Source of the DNA: Thiomargarita sp. | Lineage (GTDB): Bacteria > Pseudomonadota > Gammaproteobacteria > Beggiatoales > Beggiatoaceae | Assembly: GCA_020718845.1 (NCBI GenBank) | Contig: DYRG01000006.1 | Span: forward strand, 25,668 to 89,667 | Reading direction: 5' to 3' | Length of the DNA: 64,000 bases | Shown: piece by piece, positions 1-8,168 of the stretch | How positions within the stretch are numbered: position 1 is the first letter of the stretch | Layout of the letters: each line of letters begins with the position of its first letter | Translations under genes and position numbers: made by a program | The notes under the pieces: generated by a model | Told to the model about the DNA's origin: nothing | Seen by the model: only the letters and a program-made list of their open reading frames with translations | The model's database searches: none

Positions 1-754
1 GATGGCAAGGTTGATCGTTTCTTCCATATACATAGAGGAATTGCTTAAAATAACCCGCATTGCCTTCTGCATTGGTAAAATTACGAATAGTTGTGCCGCC
101 TTGTTCTAAGGCTTTGTTTAAAGTTGAAATAATTTCCTCACGAAGTTTCTCTGCTTCTTCAAAAGAAATGCTCACGCCTAAACGAGTCGGTAAAATCCCC
201 GCATGAAATAAACTTTCACTCGCATAAATATTTCCCACGCCCACCACAATTTGATTTTCCATAATTAAGTTTTTGATAGGAACTCGACGACGTTTTAATT
301 GTTGGTAGAAATATTCGGCATTAAAAGATTCCTCAAAAGGTTCAGGTCCAAAATGCGCTAAAAGTTTGTGTTGCAACGGATCGCCGTCAATTAAAACAAT
401 TACCCCAAAACGACGCGGATCGGTATAACGCAAAAGTTGACCATTTTCTAATAAAAAATCAATACAAACATGAGGTTGTAACGGTGTATTTTGAGGAAAA
501 ATCCGCAAACTTCCTGTCATGCCCAAATGAATGAGCAAATGCGTAATTTGTTGATTTTTTTGACATTTAAATAAAAGGTATTTTCCACGTCGTTTGAGTT
601 CGATGATTTTAGATCGAGCAAGTTTCTCTGGTAAATCAGAGGAAATCGGTAATTTCAAACGCGGATCAATGATTTGTGCGGTTGAGAAAATTTGATTTAA
701 AAGAGGGGTTTCTAAACCACGTCGGACGGTTTCAACTTCGGGTAATTCTGGCAT
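1..754 (-). CDS. mutM: Formamidopyrimidine-DNA glycosylase (Fpg/MutM), 3' end cut by window edge
   Basis: This bifunctional base-excision repair enzyme removes oxidised purines such as 8-oxoguanine and nicks the abasic site. About 251 codons are visible and the frame is still open at base 1. The N-terminus is MPELPEVETV, which carries the catalytic Pro2 and Glu3 of the family, and a conserved Lys lies near residue 58 in RRGKYLL. Near the window edge the protein reads YVYGRNDQPC, the start of the C-terminal zinc finger with its first Cys; the rest lies outside. The family is usually about 270 residues, so roughly 20 are missing. The start is fixed by Pro2 having to follow Met. It is transcribed away from the DUF349 gene, with a 254-base divergent gap. 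Confidence 0.95.
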   Translation of the reverse strand, partial: MPELPEVETVRRGLETPLLNQIFSTAQIIDPRLKLPISSDLPEKLARSKIIELKRRGKYLLFKCQKNQQITHLLIHLGMTGSLRIFPQNTPLQPHVCIDFLLENGQLLRYTDPRRFGVIVLIDGDPLQHKLLAHFGPEPFEESFNAEYFYQQLKRRRVPIKNLIMENQIVVGVGNIYASESLFHAGILPTRLGVSISFEEAEKLREEIISTLNKALEQGGTTIRNFTNAEGNAGYFKQFLYVYGRNDQPCH

Positions 755-1008
755 ATTGAGAGCATAGCAAAAAGCATGGAAAGATCAGGCATTGTAACAG
801 GAAGATGATGATTATTCCTAGACAAGTGAGGCTAAAAATGCGTACACTTAGCGTTTTAGCGAACGCCATATTGAAGTTGCGCAAAGTGTTTGAAATGAAA
901 ATAACCAAGCGTCAATTTACACTTGATCTCATTGAATATTAACGATTTTTAGTGCTCTGAGGGCGTTCCCGTTACCGTTCACACCTTACCGAAGATTTTC
1001 GACAAGCC
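755..1008. other. Divergent intergenic region between mutM and the DUF349 gene
   Basis: This 254-base stretch must hold promoters for both flanking genes. I see no open frame of note, no tRNA-like fold and no clear sigma70 hexamer pair. An in-frame stop at 958-960 limits how far upstream the DUF349 protein could begin, which supports the ATG at 1009. Confidence 0.5.
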
Positions 1009-3870
1009 ATGTTATCAAAACTTTTCAAGCCCAAATGGCAACATCCTGATTTGACTGTCCGCAAACAAGCGTTGGAAGCTCTTGCTGCCACCGAAGTGGA
1101 TATTTTGCAAAGCGTCGCCCGCGAAGACCAAGATATTGGCTTGCGTTGTTTGGCGGTGCAAAAATTAGCCGACGTGCAATTATTGCAAGAAATCGGTCAA
1201 AACAACGACTTCCACGCCGATGTCCGCCAAGCCGCCGCCGACCGTTTTCAACAACTTTTAACCGGTCAGCAAAAAGATCACAGCCCGCCGCTTGAACAAC
1301 GTTTGCAATGGATTGAATCTTTGCAAGATATTGAAATGCTTGAATATTTTGCATTAAATGCCAAAGAAGCCGCCTTGCGCCAAGCCGCTCTCCAAAAATT
1401 AAACAACGAAGCCTTATTTGCAGAAGTTGCTCAAAATGATCGTGATGCACATATTCGTTTGTGGGCGATTGAAAAAGTCGAACAAATGGATTTGATTGCT
1501 CAGATTGCAAAAGGCAGCCGTAATCGTGATAAACGCATCTATCGTTTAGCCAAAGAAAAACTCGACGCGTGGCATAAAACCCAAGAACGTCCATTACAAA
1601 TCGCTGCCGAACGTGAAGAATTATGTAAACGCTTGGATTGGTTATTAAAAATCGGCGATTGGGAACACGATACTGAATTAAATCGTTTGCAAGAAACTTG
1701 GAACAAACTCGCCGAAGAAGTCGTCACTTTTAATACAGAGCAACAAGCCCTTTCTGATAAAGGAACTGTTGCTCAATTTTCTGAATTAAACAAACGAATT
1801 AAAGTCGCGCAAGAAGAGCATCAACACGCTTTACAAGCGCACGCAGAATTGCGTCGTGAAAAACAAAACTTTTTACGCGATTTAGATACATTGTGGCAAG
1901 AGGTTGAAAAATTTGAAGAATTAACCGCAGAACAAAGCCTCGCTTTAGAAGAAAAAGCGCAGCAACTTCAAGAAAGTTTCAAATCTGCGGGGCATTTGCC
2001 AGAAACCGAAGAACATCGTTTAACTGAGGCTTTTGTTGAAAAACATAAAGCAATTCGCAAACATTTGAAATCGTTATTGCATTCTCAAAATATTGCAGCA
2101 GCTTTACAAAAAGTCATTCAAAAGGCAGAGAAACTTCTAAAAGAATCTTCCATTCGCAAAGACGCTGTCGAGAAACTTCAAGAACAACGCAAAGCAATTG
2201 AACAACCTGAAAACCTTACGCCAGCCTTAGAAAGTTTAGAAGAAAACTTTCATTCTTTAGTCGATCAACTTCAAGAACGTTTGCAACAACAACAAGCAAA
2301 ACAAAAAGAGCATCAACAAGAAATCAAAAACTTGTTAGAAACCTTAGAGCAAACCTTAGAAGCAGGCGAATTACAAAAGGCAATTGCTTTAGAAGAAAAA
2401 GCTCAAAATTCTTTTAAACAACTCAATGATTTACCTAAAAATAAACGTGCGCAATTTGAAAGTCGTTTGCACGTTTGTATCAGTAAAATCAATGATTTGC
2501 GCGGTTGGCAACGTTGGGGTAATCATCAAGAACGCCAAATCCTTTGTGAGCAAATGGAAGCCTTAATTGGCATTAAAGCTGATCCAGAAGAACTTGCGCG
2601 TCGAGTTCGTGAAGCGCAAACCACTTGGAAAAAGTTAAATGATGGTAATTCTGATCATGGTTTGTGGGAACGTTTCAACGCCGCGTGTCGTAAAGTATAT
2701 GAACCTTGTCAGGCTTATTTTGTTGCAAAAGCTGATGAACGCAAACAAAACATGGCTGCAAAAGAAACTGTTTGTGTGAAGTTAGAAACGTTATTACAAA
2801 GCACGGATTGGAAAAATCACCAATTGGATTGGAAAGCGGTTTATCGTCAAGTTAAAGAATTTCAAAAAGAATGGTTTGCAACAGGTCCTACCGATCGCAA
2901 GTTGAAAAAAACCGTTAATGTGCGGTTTGAAGCGACAATGAAAACCTTAGAAGATTATTTGACGCAAGAACGCCAAGCTAATCTCCAACAACGCCGACTT
3001 TTAGTAGAACAAGTCAAAGCAATGTTGGAAAAAGAAGATTTGAAACAAGCCATTACTGATGTGAAGAAATTGCAAGAACAATGGTTAATTACCGTGCCGA
3101 GTGGTCGCAAAGAAGAAAATCAGTTGTGGAAAGCCTTTCGTGAAACCTGCGACGCGGTATTTGCACGTCGTAATCAAGCACGCGATGAACAAGAGCAACA
3201 ATTGCAAAACAACTTAGTTGAAAAAACGGCTTTGTGTGAGAAATTAGAAACCCTTGCAAAAGATTCTCAAAATGTTTCATTATTGGCAGAAATTAAAAAA
3301 GCCGATCAAGCATGGAATGCGATTGGTCAAGTGCCTAAAAAATCTCTTCAAAGCATTGAGAAACGTTATCAATCTGCAAAACGTTTAGTTGAAGAATCCA
3401 ATCAAAATCTTCAATTAAATCAGCAGGTTGTACAACTAAACCTTTTGGCTCAAAAAGCAGCTTTATGCGATCAAGTTGAAAACAATCAATTAACCGCAGA
3501 TGAAGCAAAAGAACAATGGAACGCTTTAGCAACTATTACGCATATTCCAACCGAACAATCAATTGTAAAACGCTTTCAAAAAGCCTGCGATGGGAAAGCA
3601 ATTTCCTCAATTGATAATAAGCAATTACATCGTTGGTGCGTGAATTTGGAATGGTTAGCTGGAATTGATTCTCCCGCCGAAGATAAATCGATTAAAATGG
3701 CATTACAAGTTGAACGTTTGTCGCAAGCGATGACCGATCCCAGTATCAAATCAGTAAGCCGTACTGCACAAGCCGAAAATATCATTAGAAACTGGTATTT
3801 GGCGAGAGCAGAACGTGATCCCGCTTTAATTGAACGTTTCAATAAAGCAAAAGCTGCAATTTTTAAATAA
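1009..3870 (+). CDS. Large HEAT-repeat and coiled-coil protein with DUF349 repeats
   Basis: This is a 953-residue soluble protein of unknown function. Residues about 10-190 are short helical repeats of HEAT type, with recurring pieces such as ALEALAATE, CLAVQKLADV and LWAIEKVEQM. From about 200 to the end it is rich in Glu, Gln, Lys and Leu with strong coiled-coil character. Inside this part lie at least four DUF349-type repeats, each a Trp followed by a basic patch and an aromatic-rich helix: near 537-570 (WKKLNDG), 620-650 (TGPTDRK), 690-723 (VPSGRKEE) and 768-797 (IGQVPKK). No signal peptide, membrane segment or catalytic motif is visible. DUF349 proteins of this size occur in many gammaproteobacteria without an assigned role. 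The first 300 bases are clearly richer in G+C than the rest. A terminator follows, so the gene is probably monocistronic. Confidence 0.85.
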   Translation: MLSKLFKPKWQHPDLTVRKQALEALAATEVDILQSVAREDQDIGLRCLAVQKLADVQLLQEIGQNNDFHADVRQAAADRFQQLLTGQQKDHSPPLEQRLQWIESLQDIEMLEYFALNAKEAALRQAALQKLNNEALFAEVAQNDRDAHIRLWAIEKVEQMDLIAQIAKGSRNRDKRIYRLAKEKLDAWHKTQERPLQIAAEREELCKRLDWLLKIGDWEHDTELNRLQETWNKLAEEVVTFNTEQQALSDKGTVAQFSELNKRIKVAQEEHQHALQAHAELRREKQNFLRDLDTLWQEVEKFEELTAEQSLALEEKAQQLQESFKSAGHLPETEEHRLTEAFVEKHKAIRKHLKSLLHSQNIAAALQKVIQKAEKLLKESSIRKDAVEKLQEQRKAIEQPENLTPALESLEENFHSLVDQLQERLQQQQAKQKEHQQEIKNLLETLEQTLEAGELQKAIALEEKAQNSFKQLNDLPKNKRAQFESRLHVCISKINDLRGWQRWGNHQERQILCEQMEALIGIKADPEELARRVREAQTTWKKLNDGNSDHGLWERFNAACRKVYEPCQAYFVAKADERKQNMAAKETVCVKLETLLQSTDWKNHQLDWKAVYRQVKEFQKEWFATGPTDRKLKKTVNVRFEATMKTLEDYLTQERQANLQQRRLLVEQVKAMLEKEDLKQAITDVKKLQEQWLITVPSGRKEENQLWKAFRETCDAVFARRNQARDEQEQQLQNNLVEKTALCEKLETLAKDSQNVSLLAEIKKADQAWNAIGQVPKKSLQSIEKRYQSAKRLVEESNQNLQLNQQVVQLNLLAQKAALCDQVENNQLTADEAKEQWNALATITHIPTEQSIVKRFQKACDGKAISSIDNKQLHRWCVNLEWLAGIDSPAEDKSIKMALQVERLSQAMTDPSIKSVSRTAQAENIIRNWYLARAERDPALIERFNKAKAAIFK

Positions 3871-3904
3871 ATTTAGTCTTTTGAGTTGTTATTTCTACTT
3901 TGAG

Positions 3905-3937
3905 CACACCTTCGTTAAAAAAAAGGTGTGTTTTTTT
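3905..3937 (+). terminator. Rho-independent terminator of the DUF349 gene
   Basis: An 8-bp stem CACACCTT/AAGGTGTG (3905-3912 with 3923-3930) with a 10-base loop is followed directly by seven T. It sits 34 bases after the DUF349 stop. It also shows that the downstream isomerase frame, which opens at a TTG just before the hairpin, does not start there. Confidence 0.9.
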
Positions 3938-3962
3938 ATTTCTAAACATTGAGGAAGTTTTA

Positions 3963-4451
3963 ATGTCAAACCTTGCAATTGCTAAAGGAAAAGTGGTTTT
4001 TGTAACCTATTCGTTATATGATCAAAAGGGGCAATTATTTGAAAAATCAGATATTCCCATTGGTTACATTCAAGGTGCAGAAAAAGGGTTGTTTTTTAAA
4101 TTAGAAGAATCCTTAAATGGAAAAGTCGAAGGTGAGAAAATTAGCGTGACACTTGCTCCCAATGAAGCCTTTGGTGAACATCGTCCAGATTTAACTTTTA
4201 CTGATGAAGTAGCGAATGTTCCACCTCAATTTCATTATGTAGGTGCTCAAATAGATTTCCAGAATGATCAAGGAGATATTAAAACCTTTGTGGTTTCAAA
4301 TATTGAGGACGGTAAATTAACGGTTGATGGAAATCATCCTTTAGCGGGACAATCGGTTCGATTTGATTTGATGGTAGTGGAAGTGAGAAATCCAACGCCA
4401 GAAGAAAATGCAATGGGTGAGCCTTTAAGTCCTTTACAAACAATCCAATAA
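3963..4451 (+). CDS. slyD: FKBP-type peptidyl-prolyl cis-trans isomerase, SlyD-like
   Basis: This 162-residue enzyme catalyses cis-trans isomerisation of peptidyl-proline bonds in the cytoplasm and acts as a folding helper. It has the SlyD layout: a split FKBP domain (VTYSLYDQKGQLFEKSD near the N-terminus, and LTVDGNHPLAGQSVRFDLMV near residues 120-140) enclosing an insert-in-flap domain of about 50 residues (EAFGEHRPDL onward). The motif DGNHPLAG is diagnostic of SlyD/FkpB-type FKBPs. The His/Cys-rich metal-binding tail of E. coli SlyD is absent. I chose the ATG at 3963 because GAGGAAG lies just upstream; the frame remains open further upstream only through the preceding terminator. The gene is flanked by terminators and looks monocistronic. 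Confidence 0.88.
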   Translation: MSNLAIAKGKVVFVTYSLYDQKGQLFEKSDIPIGYIQGAEKGLFFKLEESLNGKVEGEKISVTLAPNEAFGEHRPDLTFTDEVANVPPQFHYVGAQIDFQNDQGDIKTFVVSNIEDGKLTVDGNHPLAGQSVRFDLMVVEVRNPTPEENAMGEPLSPLQTIQ

Positions 4452-4456
4452 ATAAA

Positions 4457-4487
4457 ATGGAGTTCAAATATAAGTTTTGAACTCCAT
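4457..4487. terminator. Bidirectional terminator between slyD and smpB
   Basis: A 12-bp stem (4457-4468 with 4476-4487, arms around TGGAGTTCAAA) and a 7-base loop lie between two convergent genes. On the minus strand the stem is followed by TTTTATT, so it is strongest as the smpB terminator; on the plus strand the tail is weaker. Confidence 0.8.
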
Positions 4488-4495
4488 TAGTATTA

Positions 4496-4966
4496 TCAGT
4501 TATGCGCTTTCATAACTCTTGATTTCTCACGTTGCCAATCACGATCTTTCTCTGTATCACGTTTATCATGTTCTTTCTTTCCAGTGGCTAATGCGATTTC
4601 AAGTTTCACTCGATTGTTCTTCCAATACATTGCAACTGGAATTAACGCTTTTCCTTTACGCTCAATTGCACCAATGAGTTTATTTAATTCCTCACGATGC
4701 AATAACAATTTACGGGTTCGATTGTTTTCTGGAGAATAATGCGTAGAAACCGTTCCTAACGGCGTAATTAACGCACCTAGCAACCACGCTTCTGCATTTT
4801 TAATAATCACATACGAATCACGCAGTTGTATTTTGCCAGCGCGCAAACTTTTCACTTCCCAACCTTGCAAAACCATACCAGTTTCAAAGCGTTGTTCTAA
4901 AAAATAATCAAATCCGGCTTTCTTATTCAAACAAATCGTGCCAGAAGCAGCTTTTTTCTCAGCCAT
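4496..4966 (-). CDS. smpB: SsrA-binding protein SmpB
   Basis: SmpB binds tmRNA and brings it to stalled ribosomes for trans-translation. The 156-residue length is typical. The characteristic stretches are [16 protein letters not shown], the [24 protein letters not shown] core, and the lysine-rich C-terminal tail [16 protein letters not shown], which folds in the decoding centre when bound. A GAGGAA ribosome-binding site precedes the ATG. The gene begins 17 bases after glgP, so the two are likely cotranscribed, an association I cannot explain functionally. The tmRNA gene ssrA is not in this window. Confidence 0.96.
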   Translation of the reverse strand: MAEKKAASGTICLNKKAGFDYFLEQRFETGMVLQGWEVKSLRAGKIQLRDSYVIIKNAEAWLLGALITPLGTVSTHYSPENNRTRKLLLHREELNKLIGAIERKGKALIPVAMYWKNNRVKLEIALATGKKEHDKRDTEKDRDWQREKSRVMKAHN

Positions 4967-4983
4967 AATTCCTCACTTTTCCT

Positions 4984-7434
4984 TTAAAATAAAGGTTCAA
5001 TGTTCCAAATATCTGTTGCATATTCTCTAATCGTGCGATCACTAGAAAACTTACCCATGCGTGCAACATTTAAAATCGCTTTTTTCGTCCATTTCTGGGT
5101 ATTTATAAAATCTTTGCTCACTTTTTCTTGAACAGAAATATAAGATTCCAAATCCGCTAAATGAAAGAAATAATCACCACCTTCTAATAAATTATCAAAA
5201 ATCATTTGAAATATCCCGGGTTCATTTGGTGAGAAACGATTTGTTACCAAACTATCCATGATTCGTTTAATGATTGGACTGCGATGATAATAATCCCGAG
5301 GATGATATGTGTGAGAACGACGCATTTCTTCAACTTCTCGCGTTGTCAAACCAAAAATATAAATATTTTCTTTACCGACTTCCTCACGAATTTCTATGTT
5401 TGCACCATCTAAAGTTCCAATCGTTAATGCGCCATTCATTGCAAATTTCATATTACCCGTTCCAGAAGCCTCTGTTCCAGCCGTAGAAATCTGTTCACTT
5501 AAATTCGCAGCAGGAATGATTTTCTCCGCTAAAGAAACCCGATAATCTGGCATAAAAACCACTTTTAATTGCTCAGATGCAATCGGATCGTTATTCACAA
5601 CTTCTGCAACGTTGTTAATCAATTTAATAATGGTTTTCGCCATTACATAACCTGGTGCAGCTTTTCCTCCAAAAATGCAAGTTCTGGGTGCTGTTAAAGT
5701 TTTATTATCTTCAACAATGCTCAAATACGCATGAATAACGTGCATAATGTTTAATAATTGACGTTTGTATTCATGAATGCGTTTAATTTGCACATCAAAC
5801 ATCGAGGAAGTATCCACACTCACACCAATCTGATCTTTAATGATATGAGCAAGGCGTTCTTTATTGATTTTCTTAGATACATTAAAACGGTTTTGAAATG
5901 CGCTATCTTCGGCATATTTCTCTAAAACCTTCAATTGATCTAAATCCGTGATCCATTCATTACCAACGGTTTCTTTTAAAAGCGCTGACAAACTAGGATT
6001 TGATTGCAATAACCAACGACGTGGCGTTACACCATTTGTTTTATTGTTGAAACGTTCTGGATAAAGCGCATTAAAATCAGGAACTAAACGAGTTTTCACT
6101 AATTCAGAATGTAATTCTGCAACCCCATTTACTGAATGACTTCCTACAATTGCCAAATGTGCCATTCGAATTTGTTTTTCTGCTCCTTCTTCTACTAAAG
6201 AAAGGCGATTTATAAAATCACCATCATTTGACCAACGACGACGAATTTCACTTAAAAAATGATGATTAATATCATAAATAATTTCTAAATGACGTGGTAA
6301 AACGTGTTGTAATAAACTTACGTGCCATTTTTCTAAGGCTTCAGGTAATAGCGTGTGATTTGTATAGCCGCAACACGCCTGCGTAATTTTCCAAGCGCGT
6401 GCCCATGAGAAATCTTTTTCATCAATTAAAACGCGCATCAATTCTGCAATGGTTAAAGCGGGATGTGTATCATTAAGTTGTAATGCTACTTTATCTGCAA
6501 AATTCTCTAAAGTTGGATAAAGTTTCAAATGCTCTTTAATAATATCACGCAATGAACAAGCAACTAAGAAATATTCTTGAATTAAGCGAAGTTCTTTTCC
6601 ACCCCAACAAGAATCTGAAGGATATAACACTTTAGATATTTTTTCAGAATAAATCTTTTCTTCAACTGCTCGAATGTAATCGCCACCATTAAAGATTTGA
6701 ATATCAAATTCATTAGAAGAACGCGCTGAAAATAAACGAAGATAATTAACGGTTTTTCCTCCAAATCCAGCCACTGGAATATCAAAAGGAACACCAATAA
6801 TAATTTGATAATCTTTCCAATGTCCAAATTCGCCTTTTGCACTATTATAATCAGTGTAACCATATAAAGGAATATGATAAGATTCATAGCGACGTTCTAA
6901 TAACCAAGGCGCATCTTCATGTAACCAATGATCAGGGATTTCTTTTTGATGACCTTTTTCTATGCGTTGCTTAAACAACCCATATTCGTAATTAATCCCA
7001 TAACCAAACCCCGGCATATTTAAAGTTGCTAAAGAATCTAAAAAGCACGCTGCTAAACGTCCTAAACCGCCATTTCCTAAGGCTGCATCAGCTTCAACTT
7101 CTTCAATATCTTCTAAGGTTAATTGATACTTTTCTAATACAGTTCTTGCTTGATCTTCAATGCCTAAATTTTGCAAATTACTTGATAAAAGACGACCAAT
7201 CAAAAATTCTAATGATAAATAATATATTTTCTTTGCTTGAGATTTATGTAAAATATCTTGAGTTGCAAACATTCGATCAATCAAATAACTACGGGTCGCC
7301 AATGCTAATGCGCCAAATAAATCTTGAGCATTTGCTTGTTGAGGTCGAATACCGAGAGAATATTTTAAGTGAATATCAACTAATTCCTTAAAATTCATGG
7401 TGTTAGATTCTGTTAATTGTAATGGCATATTCAT
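4984..7434 (-). CDS. glgP: Glycogen/starch/alpha-glucan phosphorylase
   Basis: This cytoplasmic PLP enzyme releases glucose 1-phosphate from the non-reducing ends of glycogen. At 816 residues it has full family length. The N-terminal half shows YYLSLEFLIGR and ALGNGGLGRLAACFLDS, conserved in all phosphorylases; the C-terminal half shows EASGTGNMKFAMNGALTIG, whose Lys carries the PLP Schiff base, followed by LDGANIEI. No other glycogen gene lies next to it; it is divergent from rnfA and followed closely by smpB. The presence of glgP implies that the cell stores glycogen. A second Met two codons downstream of the first (MNMPLQ) is an alternative start. Confidence 0.96.
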   Translation of the reverse strand: MNMPLQLTESNTMNFKELVDIHLKYSLGIRPQQANAQDLFGALALATRSYLIDRMFATQDILHKSQAKKIYYLSLEFLIGRLLSSNLQNLGIEDQARTVLEKYQLTLEDIEEVEADAALGNGGLGRLAACFLDSLATLNMPGFGYGINYEYGLFKQRIEKGHQKEIPDHWLHEDAPWLLERRYESYHIPLYGYTDYNSAKGEFGHWKDYQIIIGVPFDIPVAGFGGKTVNYLRLFSARSSNEFDIQIFNGGDYIRAVEEKIYSEKISKVLYPSDSCWGGKELRLIQEYFLVACSLRDIIKEHLKLYPTLENFADKVALQLNDTHPALTIAELMRVLIDEKDFSWARAWKITQACCGYTNHTLLPEALEKWHVSLLQHVLPRHLEIIYDINHHFLSEIRRRWSNDGDFINRLSLVEEGAEKQIRMAHLAIVGSHSVNGVAELHSELVKTRLVPDFNALYPERFNNKTNGVTPRRWLLQSNPSLSALLKETVGNEWITDLDQLKVLEKYAEDSAFQNRFNVSKKINKERLAHIIKDQIGVSVDTSSMFDVQIKRIHEYKRQLLNIMHVIHAYLSIVEDNKTLTAPRTCIFGGKAAPGYVMAKTIIKLINNVAEVVNNDPIASEQLKVVFMPDYRVSLAEKIIPAANLSEQISTAGTEASGTGNMKFAMNGALTIGTLDGANIEIREEVGKENIYIFGLTTREVEEMRRSHTYHPRDYYHRSPIIKRIMDSLVTNRFSPNEPGIFQMIFDNLLEGGDYFFHLADLESYISVQEKVSKDFINTQKWTKKAILNVARMGKFSSDRTIREYATDIWNIEPLF

Positions 7435-7522
7435 TAGTAACCTGCTCCGTTTATAGAAAAATTATAAGTAAAAGAGAATTGTAAAACGAAAGCACGCATT
7501 TGTCAGCGTTTTTAATGGAGGT

Positions 7523-7551
7523 TTGGTGAAATTAAAGATACATGCTACAAT
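7523..7551 (+). promoter_or_regulatory. Extended -10 sigma70-type promoter for rnfA
   Basis: TTGGTG, a 17-base spacer and TACAAT, with TG one base before the -10, form a convincing sigma70 promoter ending 26 bases upstream of the rnfA ATG. The predicted leader is about 20 bases and begins just before the AAGGAG ribosome-binding site. An upstream in-frame ATG at 7542 lies inside this -10 region and cannot be the start. Confidence 0.6.
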
Positions 7552-7577
7552 CCTTACTTTTAAGGAGTATTGAAGAA

Positions 7578-8159
7578 ATGCAAGAATATCTCTTTATATT
7601 CGTAAGCACTGTTTTAGTCAATAACTTTGTCTTAGTTAAGTTTTTAGGTTTGTGCCCTTTCATGAGTGTTTCTACACGCTTAGAAACGTCGATTGGAATG
7701 GGATTAGCAACCACCTTTGTGTTAACCATTTCATCGATTTGCACCTATTTGGTTAATCAGTATTTATTAGTCCCTTTTGATTTGGATTTTTTGAGAACCA
7801 TTGCTTTTATTTTAGTGATTGCAGTGGTGGTGCAATTTACTGAAATGGTGATTAAGAAAACTAGCCCCGTTTTACACCAAATTTTAGGTATTTTTTTACC
7901 TTTAATTACAACGAATTGCGCAGTTTTAGGGGCAGCTTTACTTAATATCCAAAATCAGTATAATCTATTGGAATCTGCAATGTTTGGATTTAGTGCCGCA
8001 ATTGGTTTCTCGTTGGTTTTATCGTTGTTTTCAGCGATGAGAGAACGTCTTGCCGTTGCAGATATTCCAGATGTTTTTAAAGGTGCGCCCATTAATTTAG
8101 TCACAGCAAGTTTAATGTCGATTGCATTTACGGGTTTCAGTGGTTTAATTAAAATGTAA
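7578..8159 (+). CDS. rnfA: Electron transport complex subunit RnfA (orphan)
   Basis: RnfA is an integral membrane subunit of the Rnf complex, which couples electron transfer between ferredoxin and NAD to ion movement; it belongs to the RnfA/NqrE family. The 193-residue product equals the usual length, and it is very close to E. coli RsxA in sequence recalled from memory: [52 protein letters not shown] and [12 protein letters not shown]. The Cys residues in GLCPF and TTNCAVLG, located in the inverted-topology halves, are both present. About six membrane helices are evident. The ATG at 7578 is set by AAGGAG eight bases upstream. rnfB, C, D, G and E, which normally follow rnfA, are not here; a P-type ATPase starts 10 bases after the stop. 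Confidence 0.93.
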   Translation: MQEYLFIFVSTVLVNNFVLVKFLGLCPFMSVSTRLETSIGMGLATTFVLTISSICTYLVNQYLLVPFDLDFLRTIAFILVIAVVVQFTEMVIKKTSPVLHQILGIFLPLITTNCAVLGAALLNIQNQYNLLESAMFGFSAAIGFSLVLSLFSAMRERLAVADIPDVFKGAPINLVTASLMSIAFTGFSGLIKM

Positions 8160-8168
8160 GGAGTTTGT

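Noticed and set aside
3900..3962. N-terminal extension of the SlyD-like protein from a TTG
   Set aside because: The extension is encoded by the terminator hairpin of the previous gene and has no ribosome-binding site; ATG 3963 has one and begins the conserved domain.
5274..7391. Plus-strand open frames within glgP
   Set aside because: They are antisense shadows of the phosphorylase gene with no recognisable domain or ribosome-binding site.
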